Source: an uncultured Bacteroidia bacterium (lineage in GTDB: Bacteria; Bacteroidota; Bacteroidia; Bacteroidales; UBA932). Taken from it: a stretch of 64,000 bases of DNA. Location of the stretch: assembly GCA_902785785.1 (NCBI GenBank), contig CADAAA010000007.1, positions 1 through 64,000 of the forward strand, written 5' to 3'. A program made the position numbers and the translations under genes. Shown piece by piece: positions 1 to 7,592 of this stretch (its first letter is position 1; each line of letters opens with the position of its first letter). The notes beneath the pieces are model-generated. The model had not been told where the DNA came from and did no database searches. It saw nothing but the letters and a program-made list of their open reading frames with translations.

Positions 1-35
1 GCCGTCCAGTAACGGTAAAAACATCTCCTATTGAT

Positions 36-73
36 AAAGGACGCCGCCCGCAAAGGGAGACGTCCTTTTTTTT
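36..73 (+). terminator. Rho-independent terminator of an upstream gene
   Basis: An 8-bp stem (AAAGGACG at 36-43 with CGTCCTTT at 61-68) is followed by a T run ending at 73. It probably ends a gene lying left of the window: the first bases can be read as three codons and a TAA at 10-12, but that is too short to claim as a CDS. Confidence 0.75.
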
Positions 74-96
74 GAATCTTGTGGAAGAAAGATTTA

Positions 97-1200
97 TCTA
101 TCAAACCTCTTACAAATATACTAATAATCCAACTACTCCACAGTTTCCCCATCCGCTTTCCACGGTATCCTTGCCCAGAGCCTTGCCCAATCTCTTCTGG
201 ACAGCGTTCACACCGGTACCGTGTAGTCGATTATATCAAAGAGAACATTGATAGACTTTCCCACACCCTGCATCATCATTCTATCAACCCGTATCCACCC
301 CACGATCATTTTTTTGAATACGCCTTTTTTATGAATACATCCGCAGCCACCCCTATCAAGACCGCCATCATCTGGGCACGTACTTCTTCGTCAGGAGCAT
401 TGGAGACCCGTCAATCCACGACCCGTCAGGTGGAAGACCTCCAAGACTTCGCATCCAGGAACCGCTTCAAGGTAGAGAAGGTGTTCGAGGAGCACATATC
501 AGGAAGAACCAAATATGAGCACCGTGAAGTCCTTTCCTCCGCCATCGACTACGCCAAGGAGAACCACATCAACACCATCCTCACCACAGAACTCTCCCGT
601 ATAGGTAGATCGGATGATGTGCTCTTCATCGTCAGGGAGTGCAAGGAGGCCGGTATCAACATCTATTTCCAGAAGGAGAACCTCAATATCTTCCAGCCTG
701 ACGGTAAGCCCAACCCCTTCCTGAACATCTTCATTTCCTGTCTATCATTTGCTGCAAGCTCCGAATTGGAGGCCATACAGTCAAGGTTACGATCGGGCAG
801 GGAGAAGTACGTCAGAGAGGGAGGTAGGCTGGGGAAGCCCAAGGGAAGCGGAGTAAAGACCAAGGATATGCTATCAACAGAGTACAGGTCGGTCATCCGC
901 AATCTCAAATCGGGACAATCGGTCCGCAACACGGCCAAGATAACAGGAGTCTCCCAGAGCACAGTCCAGAGGGTAAAGAAGACCTTCGGGATATAATACA
1001 CCGTCGTGACAGCCGAGTCCAGCCCGAACTCCCCGTATCTATCCATCAGGATAATCCTGGGGAGGCCTTGACTGGATGATCTTTATCGGCTAAATTCGCC
1101 GTAAATCGTCGCCTATTTGTCGGTAGAGAGTCGATCGTTCTCCCCGATAAGAGAGACAAGCACTTGATAGAGAAAAATATAGGGCAATGACCTTGATAGT
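97..1200. repeat. Cluster of TCTATCAA / TTGATAGA motifs around the recombinase
   Basis: The 8-mer TCTATCAA lies at 97-104 and 280-287, and its reverse complement TTGATAGA at 248-255 and 1164-1171; a 7/8 match (TTGATAGT) is at 1193-1200. The 248 and 280 copies form an inverted repeat 24 bp apart, upstream of the recombinase start. These are candidate recombinase half-sites by position only. I see no gene in 79-330 or 997-1215 beyond these motifs. Confidence 0.4.
331..996 (+). CDS. Small serine recombinase (resolvase/invertase family)
   Basis: This 221-residue protein belongs to the resolvase/invertase family of serine site-specific recombinases. The N-terminal motif WARTSSS at about 15-21 carries the catalytic serine (S19 by alignment with the usual RVST motif), and ELSRIGRS at 87-94 matches the conserved arginine motif of the catalytic core. 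A helix-turn-helix at about 185-218 (SVRNTAKITGVSQSTVQRV) is the DNA-binding domain. The size fits a classical resolvase/invertase, not a large serine integrase. I chose the ATG at 331 because the reading frame upstream of it codes for nothing recognisable, although it stays open to 79. The gene stands alone and is flanked by several copies of TTGATAGA/TCTATCAA that may be its binding sites. Its substrate (inversion, resolution or transposition) cannot be told from sequence. Confidence 0.85.
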   Translation: MNTSAATPIKTAIIWARTSSSGALETRQSTTRQVEDLQDFASRNRFKVEKVFEEHISGRTKYEHREVLSSAIDYAKENHINTILTTELSRIGRSDDVLFIVRECKEAGINIYFQKENLNIFQPDGKPNPFLNIFISCLSFAASSELEAIQSRLRSGREKYVREGGRLGKPKGSGVKTKDMLSTEYRSVIRNLKSGQSVRNTAKITGVSQSTVQRVKKTFGI

Positions 1201-1215
1201 CTCTTTTGGGACCAC

Positions 1216-1248
1216 AAAAAAGGCCGACGCATAAGCGCCGGCCTTTTT
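1216..1248 (-). terminator. Terminator of the minus-strand lipoprotein gene (works in both directions)
   Basis: A nine-pair stem with one mismatch (GGCCGACGC at 22-30 of the 1200s against GCGCCGGCC at 1235-1243) has an A run on the left and a T run on the right. It can therefore terminate the minus-strand lipoprotein gene that ends at 1267 as well as any transcript from the left. Confidence 0.75.
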
Positions 1249-1266
1249 GCTGTAAATCCGCAAGTA

Positions 1267-1665
1267 CTACTTCTTCGAGAAAACGTAGTTGCCGCTCTTG
1301 GAGAAGGTGACGTTCATGGTATTCCCGGATACGGTACCGGTGATATCCTGTTCCTGGTCATTCAGCAGTTTTCCCTTGGTAGTCATCTTTCCGTTACTGA
1401 ATGTGTAAGGATACGTGCAAGTGGTTGTCTTTCCGTCGGAAACACGCTTCAGGGTTGCGTCTGTTTTGGTGAAGGAAAAGGTAAGGGTACCCAGCCCCAT
1501 TTGTTCTCCGGTGGACCAGGTGATTCCATTGAGGGATGATAATACTATACCTTCCTGTTTACCAGGGGTATCAGTGCTTCCGGAGGAATTCTCCTTGGTA
1601 CAGGAAACGCTAGCCAGTGCAAGGCAGCAGGCTGCTAACAGGCAGAAGAGTTTAATGTGTTTCAT
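1267..1665 (-). CDS. Small lipoprotein, lipocalin-like, unknown function
   Basis: This is a 132-residue predicted lipoprotein. The signal peptide ends in a lipobox-like stretch (ASVSC, Cys22), so the mature protein would be anchored in the envelope. The rest has alternating polar and hydrophobic beta-type segments (LTFSFTKTDATLKRV, GTVSGNTMNVTFSK), the pattern of small lipocalin-like lipoproteins common in Bacteroidetes. No catalytic residues are recognisable. It is a single gene with its own terminator just downstream, transcribed away from the DUF3237 gene. Function is unknown; the lipocalin-like call rests on pattern only. Confidence 0.7.
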   Translation of the reverse strand: MKHIKLFCLLAACCLALASVSCTKENSSGSTDTPGKQEGIVLSSLNGITWSTGEQMGLGTLTFSFTKTDATLKRVSDGKTTTCTYPYTFSNGKMTTKGKLLNDQEQDITGTVSGNTMNVTFSKSGNYVFSKK

Positions 1666-1842
1666 ATTGATTAATAAGGATTAGCGGATGAATTCTTTCA
1701 AGAGTTTATGGAGGAGCTCACTGACATAGGAACTCTCTTCGGGATGGGAGGCAAGGTTAAAACTGGAACTCGTGTAACGGGAGGGGCCACAGGCTGCTGG
1801 AATAATTGGTCGTTTAATCCTTTCTGCTTATTTTTACACATT

Positions 1843-2361
1843 ATGAAACAGTTTTTCCTTACCATTTGTTTATTTTTCGCGGCACTTGTCTGTGCCAATG
1901 CGCAGTCTCCCTCCGGCGCACCCCAGCAGGGAAGCGAGCCCAAGGCTCCGGAACTGGAATATGTGGTGCGTCTCCATGTAACACTTGATCCGGCCTTTTC
2001 TGTCGGAGACACAGGGAAGGGTACCCGTACTGTCATTCCTATTACCGGAGGTACTTTTGAGGGCCCCGGCCTGAAAGGCGAAGTTCTGCCCGGAGGCGCC
2101 GACTATCAGATGCAATGCGATGGCCGTACTGAGATCGAAGCTGTCTACTGTATCCGTACAGATGACGGCGTGAGCATCCATGTCCGCAATTGCGGGATCA
2201 TCAAGATGGGAGGCCCCGGCGGAATGTATTTCCGCTGCGCTCCCAAGTTCGAGGCTCCCATGGACAGCAAGTATGCCTGGATGAACGAAAGCCTCTTCCT
2301 CTGCCAGCCAGGCATGGGGCCCGCCGGCGGAATCAACCTGGATGTCTGGAGGGTTAAGTAG
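1843..2361 (+). CDS. Exported DUF3237 (UPF0311) family protein
   Basis: This 172-residue protein has a signal peptide ending near ANAQ (about 18-21). The mature part follows the DUF3237 pattern: the start GPGLKGEVLPGGADYQMQ, then DGRTEIEAVYCIRTDDG and VSIHVRNCGI, which are the conserved blocks of this beta-barrel family. The biochemical role of the family is not established. The ATG at 1843 was chosen because it begins the signal peptide; the frame is open upstream to 1708 but looks non-coding. Export is less usual for the family. It is a lone gene in the opposite direction to the lipoprotein before it. Confidence 0.8.
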   Translation: MKQFFLTICLFFAALVCANAQSPSGAPQQGSEPKAPELEYVVRLHVTLDPAFSVGDTGKGTRTVIPITGGTFEGPGLKGEVLPGGADYQMQCDGRTEIEAVYCIRTDDGVSIHVRNCGIIKMGGPGGMYFRCAPKFEAPMDSKYAWMNESLFLCQPGMGPAGGINLDVWRVK

Positions 2362-2413
2362 CGTTTTTGTGCCTTAAGGGCCGAAAGTGCACTCGATCGA
2401 TATCGCTATCACT

Positions 2414-2446
2414 AAAAAAGCGTCCGCAAAAACATTTGCGGACGCT
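2414..2446 (-). terminator. Terminator of the susC-susD operon
   Basis: A perfect 12-bp stem (2419-2430 with 2435-2446, loop AACA) has six A residues on its left, which become the T run when read on the minus strand. It lies 60 bp beyond the susD stop codon at 2508 and ends the susCD transcript. Confidence 0.85.
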
Positions 2447-2507
2447 GACAAACCAATATTAATCCTATTTAATCTACAACAGTTGTTAGATTCTTTGAGA
2501 TCTCGTA

Positions 2508-4310
2508 TCAATAAGGGAGGTTTCCGTCGACGAAGAGGTAGTCATCACCGTCTTCATATCCCTTGTTCTGCGTAAGCATGCCCTCCTGGAGGCCGATCTG
2601 CTCCTGCGGAATCATCCAGAATCCGCGGGTCATTGCATATCTCTGGGAGAAAGATCTGCCAGGCAGTTCCTGATATGTAGTGGGTTTGCCCTTGAACTCG
2701 ATATATCCGCCGTCCTGGTTCTTTTGGATGATCTCACCGGCTCTCTCGGGATACCAGCGTCGAAGGTCGTTGAAGCGCATGCCTTCGAACATGAGTTCGT
2801 AACGGCGCTCCTTCTCGAGGCGCTCAGGGGTGTAAGAGTCGTAAGGTGCAAGGCCGGCGCGGGCGCGGAGCCTGTTCATACCGGTAACGGTACCCTTCAG
2901 CTCATCCAGCATGAGCAGTACGTCAGCAAAGCGGATATAGATGGCGTCGTTCTTGTTACCGCTCTTAGGGTTGTTGGAAACGGCACCGTTGACAGCGTTG
3001 AAGAAGTTGTTGAGCATACTTGACTTCGCTCCATCGGAATAGCAGGCGACAGCCTGATATTTCTTGGAATAGAAGAGTGTCCTCTCGATTTCCTTACTGT
3101 CATGTCCCTTGAATTTGGGAAGTTCCACATATCCGTCCTTGAACCAGTCATACACCTCGTTCGCATTGCGGATTGCGATGACGGAGCCATAGAAACGCTT
3201 GTCATTCGGACCGTAATCAGGATCCGTGTACCATTCCTCGAGCATGATGGGATTGACGGAAGCATTACCGTTGGAACCGGCGGCCCAGGGATAACTGTCC
3301 GCGTTGGGACGCTGGGCGGAGTTACGCATGCCGATCCATTCGGGGAGACGGTTGTAGCCGTTGCCGGTGAGTGAGAAATGCACGCCCCAGACAGTCTCCT
3401 TACTATGGTTTCCAACCCAGTGGAGGTTCTCATGGTTCACATAAGTATCGAAGCTGGTGCCATATGCAACACCGCTGGAATACTCGTTGGTGTAAGGCCA
3501 GATCTCGCGCGGGTCATCCTCCAGGTCGAACTTGGAAACGCTGGTGTTGGCACAGTCCTCAAGATATGTAATGACCTGGGACTTGGTGATACCGGCCATG
3601 TTGTCCTTCTTGTAGAATCCCGTATAGAACAGCCACACACGACCGAGCAAAGCCTCTGCCGCATACTTCGTGGCACGTCCGGCCAGGTTGTTGTCCCTTG
3701 AGTAGCCGTATTTCGCCGGGATGAGGTTGATGGCCTGGGTGAGGTCCTCGGCGATGGCCGCATAGATCTCGTCGACAGATGCCTTGGGCATATTCTCCAC
3801 CTCGGTGGAAAGCGTCAGCGGGAAGGTTTCATAACGCTCTGCAAGTTCCCAGAGCCAGAAGCCTCTCATGAAGTGAGCCTGACCCAGATACCAGTTCTTG
3901 TTATCTCCCGTGAAGAGGTCGTCATCCATGGCGGAGATGGATTCCAAGGCATAGTTGCAACGGAACAGTCCGTTGTAGTAGCTCTTCCAGGGTGAATTGT
4001 CCTCATCCATGGACGGTGCGAGCAGGCGGTCTGCGGCTGTCGTTTCCTTGGAGCTCGTGGAGCCGCCGCCGTAATAGTCGTCACTGGCGATCATACGCCT
4101 GAAGAGGTTGATCCTGAAGATACTGCCGGTGTATAGCGAGTGCATCGTAGAGTATGCCGAGTTGACCAGCTGCTCCGCGTCCTTCTCAGTCTGGGGGAAG
4201 GAGGAGGTGTCCGCTTTCTGATAGTTCGTCGTGTCGAGCAGGCTGTCGATTTTCTCACAACCGATGAAGACGAACAGGCAAGCTGCAAAATAAAGTAATA
4301 TCTTTTTCAT
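2508..4310 (-). CDS. susD: SusD/RagB-family glycan-binding surface lipoprotein
   Basis: This 600-residue protein is the surface-exposed partner of a SusC transporter. It binds oligosaccharide and closes over the SusC barrel as a lid. The signal peptide ends in a lipobox (FIGC, Cys18). The N-terminal region (QTEKDAEQLVNSAYSTMHSL) and the TPR-rich body with YAAEALLGRVWLFYTGFYKK are typical of SusD. The C-terminal half has the usual IRFADVLLMLDELKG, RLRARAGLAPYDS and RRYELMFEGMRFNDLRRW blocks. Length and gene order (susC then susD, 12 bp apart) are normal for the family. The substrate cannot be read from sequence; no glycoside hydrolase gene follows in this transcription unit. Confidence 0.95.
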   Translation of the reverse strand: MKKILLYFAACLFVFIGCEKIDSLLDTTNYQKADTSSFPQTEKDAEQLVNSAYSTMHSLYTGSIFRINLFRRMIASDDYYGGGSTSSKETTAADRLLAPSMDEDNSPWKSYYNGLFRCNYALESISAMDDDLFTGDNKNWYLGQAHFMRGFWLWELAERYETFPLTLSTEVENMPKASVDEIYAAIAEDLTQAINLIPAKYGYSRDNNLAGRATKYAAEALLGRVWLFYTGFYKKDNMAGITKSQVITYLEDCANTSVSKFDLEDDPREIWPYTNEYSSGVAYGTSFDTYVNHENLHWVGNHSKETVWGVHFSLTGNGYNRLPEWIGMRNSAQRPNADSYPWAAGSNGNASVNPIMLEEWYTDPDYGPNDKRFYGSVIAIRNANEVYDWFKDGYVELPKFKGHDSKEIERTLFYSKKYQAVACYSDGAKSSMLNNFFNAVNGAVSNNPKSGNKNDAIYIRFADVLLMLDELKGTVTGMNRLRARAGLAPYDSYTPERLEKERRYELMFEGMRFNDLRRWYPERAGEIIQKNQDGGYIEFKGKPTTYQELPGRSFSQRYAMTRGFWMIPQEQIGLQEGMLTQNKGYEDGDDYLFVDGNLPY

Positions 4311-4322
4311 ATGCTTTCGGGT

Positions 4323-7300
4323 TTAGAATTTGATGCTGACACCAGCCATGTAAACCTTGGGGGAAGGATAGAAACCGGTATCGATACCGGAGGACCAGCT
4401 ATAGCCGGCTGCGCCGGAACCGACTTCCGGATCCATGCCGTCATATCCTGTGAAAGTGAAGAGGTTCTGTCCGGTCACGAAGAATCTTAGCGACTGGAAA
4501 GGAAGCCTCTTGATAGCGCTCTTGAGGTCATATCCGAGGGTGATGTTGCGGATCTTGATATAATCGGCATTCTGGATGAAGATGTCGCTGTTGTAGCTGT
4601 TGCACTTGAAGTTGTTGTGCGAACCGGAGGAGTAGCGGGGGAACTTGTTCGTGCTGTTTTCGCCGGTCCAGTAACGGGCGACGAGGTTGTTGGTGAAGCC
4701 CTGCAGATCCTGGAGTGCGAACTGGCGGTAGCTCTGCATGACCTGCTGCCCGAAAGCACCGGAACCGTTGACGCTGAAGTCAACGCCCTTCCACTGCAGG
4801 CTGATGTTGAAGCCCATGGTGAAATCCGGGTGGGGATTACCGATCTCGATACAGTCTTTCTCGTCGTAAACGCCGTCGTTGTTCTGGTCAATCCAGATCA
4901 CGTCACCAGGCTGGGTGTTCTCGTAGCCGTTCATGAAAGCATAGCCCTTGGCGTTGTAATCGTCGATCTGCTTCTGGTTCTGGAAGATACCTTCGCTTGC
5001 GATACCCAGGAAGTATCCGATGGGCTTGCCCGGTTCTGCGCGGAATCCATCCTCCTTGGCTACATTCTCGGAGATGATTTTCTTCTCACCGTGGATGATA
5101 CCGTCGGCATTGTTGATGTAGAGGACGTTGTTCTTGTTGTAAGAGCCGTTAAGTCCGACACTGTAGCGGAAGTCGCCGACACTGTCATTCCAGGTGAAGC
5201 TGAGCTCAACACCGGAGTTGCGGACGGCGCCACCGTTGATGGAAGCGGCACTTGCGCCCAGGATGCCCATGGACGGAGGGGTTACCAGCCAGTCCTTGGT
5301 GTCCTTGCGGTACCAGTCGAAGATGACGCCCAGGCGGCTGCGGAAGAAGCGCGAGTCGAAGCCGATAGCCGTCTGCTCGGAGGTCTCCCAGGAAAGCTTG
5401 GAGTTGGGAATCTTGTCGGGATAGGCGGCAGTGACGGGATTGGTCTGGTCGTAGGAGAAGTCATACTGGCCACTCAGCGAGATCGTACCGGTGTACTGGA
5501 AATTGCTGATGCTGCAGTTACCGTTCTGGCCCCAGCTTCCGCGGATCTTGAAGAAGTTGAGCCAGTCCTTTGTCCCTGCCATCCAAGGCTCTTCGGAAAT
5601 GACCCAGCCGGCGGAGACGGACGGGAAGACGCCCCATCTGTTGCCCTTGGCGAAGTTGCAGGAACCGTCGCTACGGACAATGGCCGTAAACAGGTATTTG
5701 TCCTTGTAACTGTAGTTAAGACGTCCGAAGAAAGAGAGGAGGTCGTTGTACGGAACCGTGTTTCCGCCACCCATGCTCGCATGCTCGTCACTTGTCAGCG
5801 CACCTTCGACAGAGCCGAGGTTTGCGGAGTTCCAGGTTCCGAATTTGGTCGAGGAACGGGTACCGTTGACACTCATTCCCCAGCCCGTGGCTTCGATGGA
5901 AGTACCGGCGAGGGCTTCGATGGTATGGTCGCCGAAAAAGGTCTTCTTGTAGTTGGCGGTAAGCTCCCATGTCCAGTTAGTTGAAACGCTGGAACTCTGG
6001 CTTACGCTGTCATAGTCTTTGAAATCAGAGGCTGTAAGCTGATACTCCGGCGTATAGGAGCGGGAGAAGCTGGTGTTGGCGCGGAATCCGAAGGCCGTAC
6101 GGAGCTTGAGCTCACGGAAAGGGTTGACCTCAAGGTAGACATTACCCTGGACACGGACGCTCTTTCCCTGGCTCTCCTTAAGGGTCTGGGACTCCAGCAG
6201 GTTGGTTTCATTGTCCCTTGCATCCCATCCGTCCCTGACCTGCTTTTCATAGGTATAAAGGGATCCGTCAAGATCGTATGCGGGGAGGAGCGGGGTTTTG
6301 GTGAGAAGGTTGGAAACATCACTGCCTCGGCCGGTTGTGCCCATATCGCGGGAGTCCGTGATGGAGAAGGTCACGTTCTCGCCCAACTTGATGACATCGC
6401 GGTTGTCCTTCTTCAGCACGGTGAAATCGGTATTGGCGCGAATTGTGGTCCTGTCATAGTAGGTGGGTTTGGGCGCTCCCAAAGTACCTTCCTGATAGGA
6501 CTTGGAGAAGCTGAACGAGTATCTTACCGCGTCGCCGCCTCCGGTCACACCCAAGGCGAGGTTGTTGGTAGGGGCGTTCTTGTTGATGGACTCGGTGAAC
6601 CAGTCCGTTCCGTTCCACTGGCCTTTCCGGATCCAATCCATCTGCACGGGCATCGTCTGTTCTATATTATCGAATTCGTGCAGGCCCGCGCGTGCGATGA
6701 GGTCAAGGTATTCAGTTGCTGAAACAGCATGTACCCCATTGGTATTCGGCTGCTGGAATCCCGTGTAGGCGTCAAAGGTGACTGTCGCCTTCTTGTCTCC
6801 GATCTTTCCCTGCCTGGTGGTCACCAGGACGACGCCGTTGGCGGCACGCGCTCCATAGATAGCTGCCGATGCAGCGTCCTTGAGGATGTCGATGGACTCG
6901 ATGTCGGCAGGGTTGAGGGCGTTAAGGCTGTTCATGCTGCTGGCCACACCGTCGATAACGACGAGCGGGCTGGCGGAACCGGTCGTACCGAGACCGCGGA
7001 CTGTGATATTGTATCCTGCTCCAGGTCCACCGCTCGACTGGACGATGTTTACGCCCGGGACGGAGCTATAGATGGCACCGAGTGCATTCGTTGTACTCTG
7101 TTTAAGGATATCGTCACCGGAGATATTGATGGTGGCTCCGGTGAGGAGTCTCTTCCTCTGGGTACCATAACCGATGACGACAGTCTCATCGAGGAACTCT
7201 GTGTCTTCTTCAAATGCGATGTTGATCGAAGTACGTCCGTCCACAGCGACTGTCTGGGTCGCGTAACCTACGCATGAGAAAATAAGTGAAGAGTTGGACG

Positions 7301-7508
7301 GAACATTGATCGAATAGTTTCCATCCAGATCGGTTAGTGCTCCAACAGTCTGGTTACCGCTGAGCATGACAGTGGCTCCGATGACCGGCTCGCCACGCGA
7401 ATCTGTTACTTTTCCTTTTACTGTAACGTTCTGAGCAAAAACTGACGTAGCAGAAAGCATCAGCATCGTTGCAAGGAAAAGGCAGCGAATAGAGGTAAAT
7501 AGTTTCAT
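4323..7508 (-). CDS. susC: SusC/RagA-family TonB-dependent outer-membrane transporter
   Basis: This 1061-residue protein imports oligosaccharides across the outer membrane using TonB energy. After a signal peptide ending in VFAQ it has the carboxypeptidase-regulatory-like N-terminal domain of SusC proteins (VKGKVTDSRGEPVIGATVM, about 27-110), then the TonB box and plug (DETVVIGYGTQRKR, then VRGLGTTGSASPLVVIDGV). A 22-strand barrel follows and ends with the hydrophobic C-terminus VYMAGVSIKF. I chose the ATG at 7508 because it starts the signal peptide; the frame is open further upstream. The gene diverges from the propeller-AraC regulator at 7593, with an 84-bp shared control region, so that protein is the likely regulator of susCD. 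Confidence 0.95.
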   Translation of the reverse strand: MKLFTSIRCLFLATMLMLSATSVFAQNVTVKGKVTDSRGEPVIGATVMLSGNQTVGALTDLDGNYSINVPSNSSLIFSCVGYATQTVAVDGRTSINIAFEEDTEFLDETVVIGYGTQRKRLLTGATINISGDDILKQSTTNALGAIYSSVPGVNIVQSSGGPGAGYNITVRGLGTTGSASPLVVIDGVASSMNSLNALNPADIESIDILKDAASAAIYGARAANGVVLVTTRQGKIGDKKATVTFDAYTGFQQPNTNGVHAVSATEYLDLIARAGLHEFDNIEQTMPVQMDWIRKGQWNGTDWFTESINKNAPTNNLALGVTGGGDAVRYSFSFSKSYQEGTLGAPKPTYYDRTTIRANTDFTVLKKDNRDVIKLGENVTFSITDSRDMGTTGRGSDVSNLLTKTPLLPAYDLDGSLYTYEKQVRDGWDARDNETNLLESQTLKESQGKSVRVQGNVYLEVNPFRELKLRTAFGFRANTSFSRSYTPEYQLTASDFKDYDSVSQSSSVSTNWTWELTANYKKTFFGDHTIEALAGTSIEATGWGMSVNGTRSSTKFGTWNSANLGSVEGALTSDEHASMGGGNTVPYNDLLSFFGRLNYSYKDKYLFTAIVRSDGSCNFAKGNRWGVFPSVSAGWVISEEPWMAGTKDWLNFFKIRGSWGQNGNCSISNFQYTGTISLSGQYDFSYDQTNPVTAAYPDKIPNSKLSWETSEQTAIGFDSRFFRSRLGVIFDWYRKDTKDWLVTPPSMGILGASAASINGGAVRNSGVELSFTWNDSVGDFRYSVGLNGSYNKNNVLYINNADGIIHGEKKIISENVAKEDGFRAEPGKPIGYFLGIASEGIFQNQKQIDDYNAKGYAFMNGYENTQPGDVIWIDQNNDGVYDEKDCIEIGNPHPDFTMGFNISLQWKGVDFSVNGSGAFGQQVMQSYRQFALQDLQGFTNNLVARYWTGENSTNKFPRYSSGSHNNFKCNSYNSDIFIQNADYIKIRNITLGYDLKSAIKRLPFQSLRFFVTGQNLFTFTGYDGMDPEVGSGAAGYSWSSGIDTGFYPSPKVYMAGVSIKF

Positions 7509-7531
7509 AAATATTAAGAAATGGTGATAGT

Positions 7532-7563
7532 TTTGCTTGTTTTTACAAAAATAATTAACTTTA
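7532..7563 (+). promoter_or_regulatory. Candidate promoter of the propeller-AraC regulator gene
   Basis: TTTG at 7532-7535 and TAACTTTA at 7556-7563 (7 of 8 positions read as TAnnTTTG allowing the last base) are 20 bp apart. The ATG follows 29 bp later. The site overlaps the opposing susC promoter, so the two may interfere. Confidence 0.35.
7546..7553 (-). promoter_or_regulatory. Candidate -7 box of the susC-susD promoter
   Basis: On the minus strand this reads TATTTTTG, which matches the Bacteroidetes -7 consensus TAnnTTTG, 37 bp before the susC start. No TTTG box is found at the usual distance upstream, as expected for a promoter that needs an activator. Confidence 0.35.
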
Positions 7564-7592
7564 CACTCAGACATGTGGAATTTTTTTCTTAT

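Noticed and set aside
1..12. Last codons of a CDS at the left edge
   Set aside because: Three codons and a TAA fit with the following terminator, but this is too short to support a gene call.
79..330. Upstream extension of the recombinase frame to an ATG at 79
   Set aside because: The extra 84 residues do not align with the family and include a Pro/His-rich stretch; the region carries the repeated motifs and is more likely non-coding.
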